NCBI GenBank assembly: GCA_002005505.1
Contig: KV908536.1
Coordinates: 1-10,000, forward strand
Direction: 5' to 3'
DNA: 10,000 bases
DNA from: Botryococcus braunii
Taxonomy: Eukaryota > Chlorophyta > Trebouxiophyceae
The notes below the pieces were generated by a model, which saw only the letters and a program-made list of their open reading frames with translations, was not told where the DNA came from and did not search any database. The position numbers and the translations under genes are program-made. This document shows, one piece after another, positions 5,827 through 10,000 of this stretch (positions within the stretch are counted from its first letter, which is position 1; every line of letters starts with the position of its first letter).

Positions 5827-8072
5827 TGCAGAAGGTACAAGAGGGGTTGCGAATGCAGGGGAAGTCACAAATTCCCCTTCCTCCAGGGACCACCCTTACA
5901 AGGGAGCAGCGTTATGTACAGCGCGTGGCTAGGAGAGAGCATTCTGACATCCCATTGCATGCTCCTGACCCAGGTCAGGCAATTGTGAGTGAGCCAAACA
6001 TGGTTGGTCTCCCTGATATGCAGGGGCAGGTTGAGACAGTCGAGGCTATGTTCGGTGCAGATGTAAGAGATGAGGGTAGTGGGTTAGACATGCCAGCAGT
6101 AGAGGAAGCTGGTGCCCAATCCCAGTCACTGGCTAGTCATGCTTATGGTGTGCAGGCTGACATTGTAGGCGCAGCTCAGGCAAGTCTGGGTAGTGTGCCC
6201 AATTGTGAGTCCAGGAGAGAGAGAGAGCTGCTGCTCCCCTCTGCATTGCGGAAGGTGCGAGAATGTAAGGGTGCTGCACATGAGTCCAGTAGTCAAGGAG
6301 AGAGAGAGAGACTTGAGAAGGAATCAGATAATCCCGGCAGTACTGCCCAGTCCCAGCATAAGGTACATAATGTACCTTATTCTAGCAACCAGGGAGAGAG
6401 AGAGAGAGAAGGGAACAGCACCAGTAAGGCTGACAGCCCTGCTGCACCACAGCATAAGGTACAGAGTGTACCTTCTGTCAGGTTGGGAAAAGTTCACGTG
6501 CCCTCAAACTTGAGGGAAGCCCAGCGCTCACCTCAGTGGGAGTTTTGGCAGCAGGCAATGCAAGAGGAGATGGAGTCTTTAGACACCCATGAGGTTATGC
6601 AGTATGTGGAAAGACCCCATGGGCAGAAAGTTATCCGTGTTCATTGGATTTTTTCTACAAAAAACGATGCACATGGGAATGTCACTCGGTTTAAAGCAAG
6701 ATTGGTTGCCCACGGTTGCAGACAGATTCCTGGTATAGATGTTGGTGAGGTTTTTGCACCTACCAGCAGCTATGGTGCTAGGAGAGCTGTGCTGGCAGTG
6801 GCTGCCACACAAAATCTTGAGATCCACCAAGTGGATATCAAGACAGCTTTTCTCAATGGGGAGTTGGAGGAAGAGGTCTATGTGACCCAACCACCAGGAT
6901 TTGAGAATGGCAACACGAGAGTTGTGTGCAAGCTCAGGAAGGCACTCTACGGTCTTAAGCAAGCCCCACGGGCTTGGCACAAGACCTTGAGCGACAAGTT
7001 GAGCGTGATGGGGTATAGTGTGTGCAAGAGCGACGCTGGGGTATACATCAGGAGGGCCCCTGATGGTAATCTGTCGTTTATTCTTGTTTATGTCGATGAT
7101 CTTCTCATAGTTGCCAGAGTGGTTGCAGAGATTGAGTGGGGCAAAGAGTTATTGAAGAAGGACTTCACCATCCATGATTTGGGAGAGGTGAATGATTTCC
7201 TGGGGTGTCAGGTCCTACGCAATAGAGTTCAGGGCACTATTTCCATGAGTTGCACTCCCAAGATTGATGCTCTTGTGGAGAAGTTTGGCGTTGCTGATGA
7301 TGGGCGTGGGGTTGATACCCCCATGTCCAAGGACTTCGTGGCTAGCAGCAGACCCGAGTCCTCAGATGGTATGTCACATGGGGCTGGTACCCCTCTGCCA
7401 CCTGGTCATCGATACTGCGAGTTAATTGGATCGTTGCTGTACATAGCCAATACGACCCGGCCTGACATTTCTCAGGCTGTTGGAGTGTTGTCAAGGTATA
7501 GAATGACACCCACTACCTCACACTGGAATGAGGCCATTCGAGTGCTGAAGTACTTGAGAGATACCAGAGAGTTAGCTCTTACTCTGGGTGGAAAGGGCCC
7601 TGAGCTAGAAGGCTATGTTGATGCCGACTATGCTGGGGACGTGGACCACAGGTATTCCACCACTGGCTATGTTCTATCAGTCTATGGTAGTGCCGTGGTT
7701 TGGGGAAGCAAGAAGCAGAGCTCAGTTGCTACCTCAACTGTGCAAGCTGAGTTTATGGCAGCTGGCCATATTGTGAAGGAAGCCAACTGGCTAAGGGGCT
7801 TCTTGGAAGAGATAGGGGCTGCACCTTGGAGGGTCAAAATTTTCTGTGACAACCAAGGATGCATTTCTAATTTACGGAACCCCCTGTATTCCAAATTCAC
7901 AAAGCACGTTGCAGTAAGCTTCCACTACGCTAGGGAAGCTATGGCACTTGGGCAGGTAGATATCCTCTATGGGGAATCTGCTCGCAATGTGGCTGACATT
8001 ATGACCAAGCCACTTGCCAAGCCCGTGTTTGTTGGTCATCGTGATTCACTAGGTTTGAGAAGATACACATAA
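5826..8072 (+). CDS. Copia reverse transcriptase-RNase H ORF (748 codons)
   Basis: The RVT_2 reverse transcriptase copies element RNA to cDNA and the RNase H removes the RNA strand. ATG is at 5826. Residues 1-240 are a variable spacer with internal repeats. RT follows: the WIFSTK and RFKARLVAHGC blocks, VDIKTAFLNGE with catalytic D337, KALYGLKQAPRAW, then YVDD at 422-425 supplying the other two aspartates. RNase H retains D599 (VDADYAGD), E642 (VQAEFMA), D675 (CDNQG) and D724 (NVADIMTKPLA). All catalytic residues are present and there is no stop before TAA at 8070-8072. It is the best preserved part of the element. Expression as a separate protein is unlikely; it would normally be part of Gag-Pol. 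Confidence 0.93.
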   Translation: MQKVQEGLRMQGKSQIPLPPGTTLTREQRYVQRVARREHSDIPLHAPDPGQAIVSEPNMVGLPDMQGQVETVEAMFGADVRDEGSGLDMPAVEEAGAQSQSLASHAYGVQADIVGAAQASLGSVPNCESRRERELLLPSALRKVRECKGAAHESSSQGERERLEKESDNPGSTAQSQHKVHNVPYSSNQGEREREGNSTSKADSPAAPQHKVQSVPSVRLGKVHVPSNLREAQRSPQWEFWQQAMQEEMESLDTHEVMQYVERPHGQKVIRVHWIFSTKNDAHGNVTRFKARLVAHGCRQIPGIDVGEVFAPTSSYGARRAVLAVAATQNLEIHQVDIKTAFLNGELEEEVYVTQPPGFENGNTRVVCKLRKALYGLKQAPRAWHKTLSDKLSVMGYSVCKSDAGVYIRRAPDGNLSFILVYVDDLLIVARVVAEIEWGKELLKKDFTIHDLGEVNDFLGCQVLRNRVQGTISMSCTPKIDALVEKFGVADDGRGVDTPMSKDFVASSRPESSDGMSHGAGTPLPPGHRYCELIGSLLYIANTTRPDISQAVGVLSRYRMTPTTSHWNEAIRVLKYLRDTRELALTLGGKGPELEGYVDADYAGDVDHRYSTTGYVLSVYGSAVVWGSKKQSSVATSTVQAEFMAAGHIVKEANWLRGFLEEIGAAPWRVKIFCDNQGCISNLRNPLYSKFTKHVAVSFHYAREAMALGQVDILYGESARNVADIMTKPLAKPVFVGHRDSLGLRRYT
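6195..6480 (+). repeat. Degenerate in-frame repeats in the integrase-RT spacer
   Basis: Three GA runs (6215-6227, 6298-6310, 6394-6409) give S/G-R-E-R-E-type peptides. The second and third are each followed by CATAAGGTAC (6357-6366 and 6453-6462) and an inverted GTACCTT. The encoded units read roughly SQGERER...QHKVHNVP and NQGERER...QHKVQSVP. Spacing is about 83 and 96 nt, both in frame or compensated, so the ORF stays open. It looks like duplication tolerated in a non-essential linker. Confidence 0.75.
6358..6380. repeat. Perfect 11-bp inverted repeat around GTAC motifs
   Basis: Arms ATAAGGTACAT and ATGTACCTTAT flank a single central A. A weaker sister at 6456-6474 has 8-bp arms AAGGTACA and TGTACCTT with a 3-nt centre. 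Both lie in coding spacer sequence. Confidence 0.85.
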
Positions 8073-8079
8073 AGCATGC

Positions 8080-8092
8080 AGGCAAGGGGAAG
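8080..8092 (+). other. Polypurine tract (plus-strand primer)
   Basis: AGGCAAGGGGAAG, 12 purines of 13, lies 8 nt after the RNase H stop and abuts TGTTGAG. Position and composition are those of the tract that primes second-strand synthesis just inside a 3' LTR. Confidence 0.7.
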
Positions 8093-8295
8093 TGTTGAGT
8101 TCTGAACATTATTATTGAATGCCTTGTGCTTTAAGTGATCTTCATGTGTGCACTATTAGGATATGGGTCCATTGAGAACATAAGGTACCTTGAGACACGG
8201 CAGATTCTGGACGTTTTCGAACATAAGGTACAATCCTATCTAGATCACACGTTTGTCGGATGAACTCTTAAGGCTGCCCCACCGGAGTGAATACC

Positions 8296-8430
8296 AACTG
8301 GTTGTGAAAGATGCTGGGCATTACCAGATGCTAGTCTTGTCCAACAGTTGTGTGTGACACTCAGCAGACAGTCGTACGGACTGTATCTGGAGTAACTTCG
8401 TCTATTGACGACCTGTCTGCTTTGTACAGG
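8296..8430 (+). repeat. 135-bp direct repeat, copy 1
   Basis: It matches 8624-8758 with a single difference (T at 8386, G at 8714); the offset is 328 bases. Inside, AGCAGACAG (8363-8371) pairs with CTGTCTGCT (8413-8421). These enclose ACAGTC/GACTGT (8368-8373, 8379-8384; loop GTACG) and TCGTC/GACGA (8398-8402, 8407-8411; loop TATT). The outer and first inner stems overlap by four bases, so they compete in part. Confidence 0.95.
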
Positions 8431-8623
8431 TACGGTGCGGCAGTGTGTGTTGTATCATTGTTGCTATTGTAAGAGTGAACAAGCTTAGTGTACCCTGTAG
8501 TCACTCAAACAGATAAGGGACAGTGACTTCAGGGAGTATAGGCATGTACTTGAACGTAGCCGTCTAGAGCCTTATCTAGTGATTGCTTGATCGGTGCTTG
8601 TGTACAAGATAATGATGTAACGG

Positions 8624-8758
8624 AACTGGTTGTGAAAGATGCTGGGCATTACCAGATGCTAGTCTTGTCCAACAGTTGTGTGTGACACTCAGCAGACAGT
8701 CGTACGGACTGTAGCTGGAGTAACTTCGTCTATTGACGACCTGTCTGCTTTGTACAGG
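8624..8758 (+). repeat. 135-bp direct repeat, copy 2
   Basis: It is the second copy of the 8296-8430 unit and keeps all its dyads. Flanking bases differ at once on both sides, so the unit edges are sharp. The 193 bases between copies (8431-8623) are not repeated, though AGTCACT (8499-8505) and AGTGACT (8522-8528) form a small dyad there. Confidence 0.95.
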
Positions 8759-8987
8759 GAAAGCCGATTGCCCATAACCTTTCACAGTTAGAACCTTCAA
8801 AATTGTTACGAGGGAGTGCTCGTGTGGCCTGGTCCGTCACCTGGTAGGAGAAAGTGACACCTACCGTCGCTGTGATGCGTTTAAACTTCCGACCACCCTG
8901 ACATCTAGAGCCTTGGAAGGGCAGAGATCTGCCAACCACTTGAAATACTGGTTGTACCTGAACGTAACTTTGCAGTACCTAGCCGTA

Positions 8988-9057
8988 GACCGTACCGGCT
9001 TGAATGTACAATTCCAAAACCAGACTGTACCGGAAAGCTGTACAGTTGTACGACTGT
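8988..9057 (+). repeat. Cluster of short GTAC-centred repeats
   Basis: GACCGTACCGG (8988-8998) recurs as GACTGTACCGG (9023-9033). A palindrome CTGTACAG (9038-9045) and a dyad ACAGT/ACTGT around TGTACG (9042-9057) follow. The last resembles the ACAGTC/GACTGT hairpin of the 135-bp units. Confidence 0.65.
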
Positions 9058-9060
9058 AAG

Positions 9061-9305
9061 CTTGCGCATCGCAGCGAATGTTAGAATGGTTATGGATGCA
9101 CGTTATCATAACGCCATTTTAGGTTTTTCCGACAAGGGAGCGATACTGCACGGTTTAGCTCTTTCCCCTGTGCCGTGTACGGTCGGATACGCGATTGCGT
9201 CGCGACGACCAGCTAAGCAGTGCATTCTTTTAAGTCAGACAAAGGTTTTCCGTCATATTATGTATTTACGAAATCCTTTCTACACCTAATCTATTGCCAG
9301 TAACA
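9061..9305 (+). other. Non-coding stretch, probable upstream region of the next gene
   Basis: GTAC repeats fade out here. No TATA box, known ciliary X-box or other site is convincing. An 11-base palindrome GTTATCATAAC is present near 9102-9112. The end of the transposon and any 5' UTR of the following gene must fall here, but no boundary is visible. Confidence 0.35.
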
Positions 9306-9678
9306 ATGGGACGTCTCGTTTCTGCCGTGCCGAATCAAGACCCCCAACGTTTGACTCGTATCATGAATGAAAAGCGAAGAATGATTGGGGTACTGGCAGC
9401 TTCGTATGATTTCTATGAATGTGTTCTTATCTTTGACGTGTCCACTGCAGCTGAAGTGTATCTGATAATGTATCACTACATACGCCGAAGTTGCACACCC
9501 ACCTTTTGGACAAGATTCCCATCAATTTTTAAATTTACAACATGGTTAATGTGGCAATATTTAGGTGGATAGGGAAGCCCTTGACGCACAAGTTAAAGAA
9601 AAGCAAGCTGCAATTGCAGCTGAATTGCAGGAAAAATGGTGCGAACCTGACGAAAAGAAGCCAGTCCCACGCACTTGA
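9306..9678 (+). CDS. Candidate RIB43A-like ciliary gene, 5' exons (join 9306-9389, 9565-9678)
   Basis: Exon 1 runs from an ATG in good context (AACAATGG) to 9389 and encodes 28 residues ending NEKRRMIG. Exon 2 opens after TTTAG at 9564 and continues VDREALDAQVKEKQAA. The joined K-R-R-x-I-G-V-D-x-x-A-L-D-x-Q-V-x-E-K pattern resembles the N-terminal signature of RIB43A/RIBC proteins, which are structural proteins inside the doublet microtubules of cilia and flagella. The frame meets TGA at 9676, giving only 65 residues against several hundred in the family. Either a donor before that stop (for example the GT at 9639) leads to exons beyond, or this is a truncated copy. The family call is from memory of the motif; the exon junction is inference. 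Confidence 0.5.
9390..9564 (+). other. Candidate 175-nt GT-AG intron
   Basis: It starts GTACTG and ends ATATTTAG, with an A/T-rich 3' part and a possible branch point TTAAT near 9546. Removing it joins two phase-0 exons whose protein fits across the junction. Read through, the exon 1 frame goes to a stop at 9570-9572 and the extra residues look meaningless. The donor is not strongly consensus. Confidence 0.5.
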
Positions 9679-9696
9679 AATGAAGTGTAGTAAAAC

Positions 9697-10000
9697 GTAG
9701 CAGCTCGTGACTCATTTGAAAAGCCTGAAGCAGTGCTGCCCAGTGTCCTCTCTTTTTGCATTGCAAGTATATGCAAGGGGGCAGGCATACTTGTGATCAG
9801 CGTGTTCATCAGCTCTTTCACACGTCACAAGTTTAAAACTCAGTTTGGAGTTGCTCAGCAAGGTACATACCAACGATTGTTGCAAAGAACCGCTGTTGGT
9901 GCTTGTCCATGCAGCGAGGACCTGAAGTCTGAGAATGCCATCCTGTCAGCACGTGCCAATGGGGCCGTGGATGCAGTGTCCAGACAACACAGGCAGCAGC
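9697..10000 (+). other. Open frame of unknown status to the window end
   Basis: In the same frame as exon 2, no stop occurs from 9697 to the edge, about 100 codons. The last 30 or so codons (around CSEDLKSENAILSARANGAV) look more protein-like than the hydrophobic first half. It may contain a further exon of the preceding gene, for example after CAG at 9841-9843, but no splice pair could be chosen with confidence. I recognise no domain. Confidence 0.25.

Larger units (their letters stand above)
2862..8092 (+). mobile_element. Ty1/copia-type LTR retrotransposon, coding region nearly complete
   Basis: The order is Gag, CCHC knuckle, protease, GAG-pre-integrase, integrase, RT, RNase H; integrase ahead of RT is diagnostic of Ty1/copia. 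It ends with a purine tract against a TG-start LTR candidate. Three changes of frame, in the 4290-4312, 4693-4713 and 5819-5826 stretches, split the polyprotein; each needs a -1 shift, so together they restore the original frame for RT. No in-frame stop interrupts any domain apart from these. The copy looks recent or recently decayed. A matching 5' LTR is not visible. Confidence 0.9.
8093..9060 (+). repeat. Likely 3' LTR of the copia element and repeat-rich tail (right edge uncertain)
   Basis: TGTTGAG after the purine tract is a standard Ty1/copia LTR start. No unambiguous CA end was found: CCAACA occurs at 8340-8345, inside the first 135-bp repeat, and again in the second, and either could be an end. 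The GTAC-rich character continues to about 9060 and then stops, which may mark the true edge. There is no coding sequence of note in this stretch; the short antisense ORFs have no protein-like features. Without the 5' LTR the length cannot be settled. Confidence 0.45.

Noticed and set aside
6193..6513. 106-codon ORF rich in RERERE
   Set aside because: It is an alternate frame of the GA-run spacer inside the RT ORF; the ERER peptides follow from the GA repeats.
8363..8421. tRNA-like cloverleaf in the 135-bp unit
   Set aside because: Nested stems are present, but no T-arm GTTCGA-type box, acceptor arrangement or CCA-adjacent geometry fits a tRNA.
8296..8758. CRISPR-like repeat pair
   Set aside because: There are only two long copies with one 193-base interval, in a eukaryotic retrotransposon context.
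8576..9109. Overlapping minus-strand ORFs in the tail
   Set aside because: They are short, depend partly on non-ATG starts, overlap the 135-bp repeat and show no protein-like motif.
9294..9572. 92-codon continuous ORF through the candidate intron
   Set aside because: It starts upstream at a TTG, and after residue 32 it loses all resemblance to the exon 1 pattern; splicing gives a better-supported product.

Overview
The window is eukaryotic and mostly transposable-element DNA. It holds two LTR retrotransposons lying head to head and, at the right edge, what looks like the 5' end of a spliced host gene. The host is a nuclear genome of moderate base composition. Both element types and a candidate ciliary RIB43A-type gene with a GT-AG intron would fit a flagellated alga or another ciliated eukaryote, but nothing here fixes the taxon.

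Positions 1-2733, minus strand: the 5' part of a Ty3/gypsy-type element. Read right to left it has a possible short LTR with a 27-bp duplicated motif (2537-2733), a weak primer-binding-site candidate (2516-2528), gag with a CCHC knuckle (1106-2479), a linker ORF (835-1109), a retropepsin-like protease (133-834), and the lead-in to reverse transcriptase, cut by the window edge. The frame changes at each boundary. The gag/linker change sits on a textbook X XXY YYZ heptamer directly before the gag stop; the others look like decay.

Positions 2734-8092, plus strand: a nearly complete Ty1/copia coding region in canonical order. It has gag, CCHC knuckle and protease (2862-about 4305), GAG-pre-integrase (to about 4710), D,D35E integrase (to about 5820), and a long intact RT-RNase H ORF (5826-8072). 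Three breaks, each needing a -1 shift, separate the blocks. A purine tract (8080-8092) runs into TGTTGAG, the likely start of the 3' LTR at 8093. No matching 5' LTR is seen upstream of gag.

Positions 8093-about 9060: non-coding, repeat-rich tail. It carries two 135-bp direct repeats (one mismatch) able to fold into nested hairpins, a strong excess of GTAC, and the 10-mer CATAAGGTAC, which also occurs twice inside the copia integrase-RT spacer.

Positions 9061-10000: probable host DNA. Two short exons (9306-9389 and 9565-9678) join through a 175-nt GT-AG intron into a protein start resembling the RIB43A ciliary-microtubule family. An unassigned open stretch runs on to the window end.
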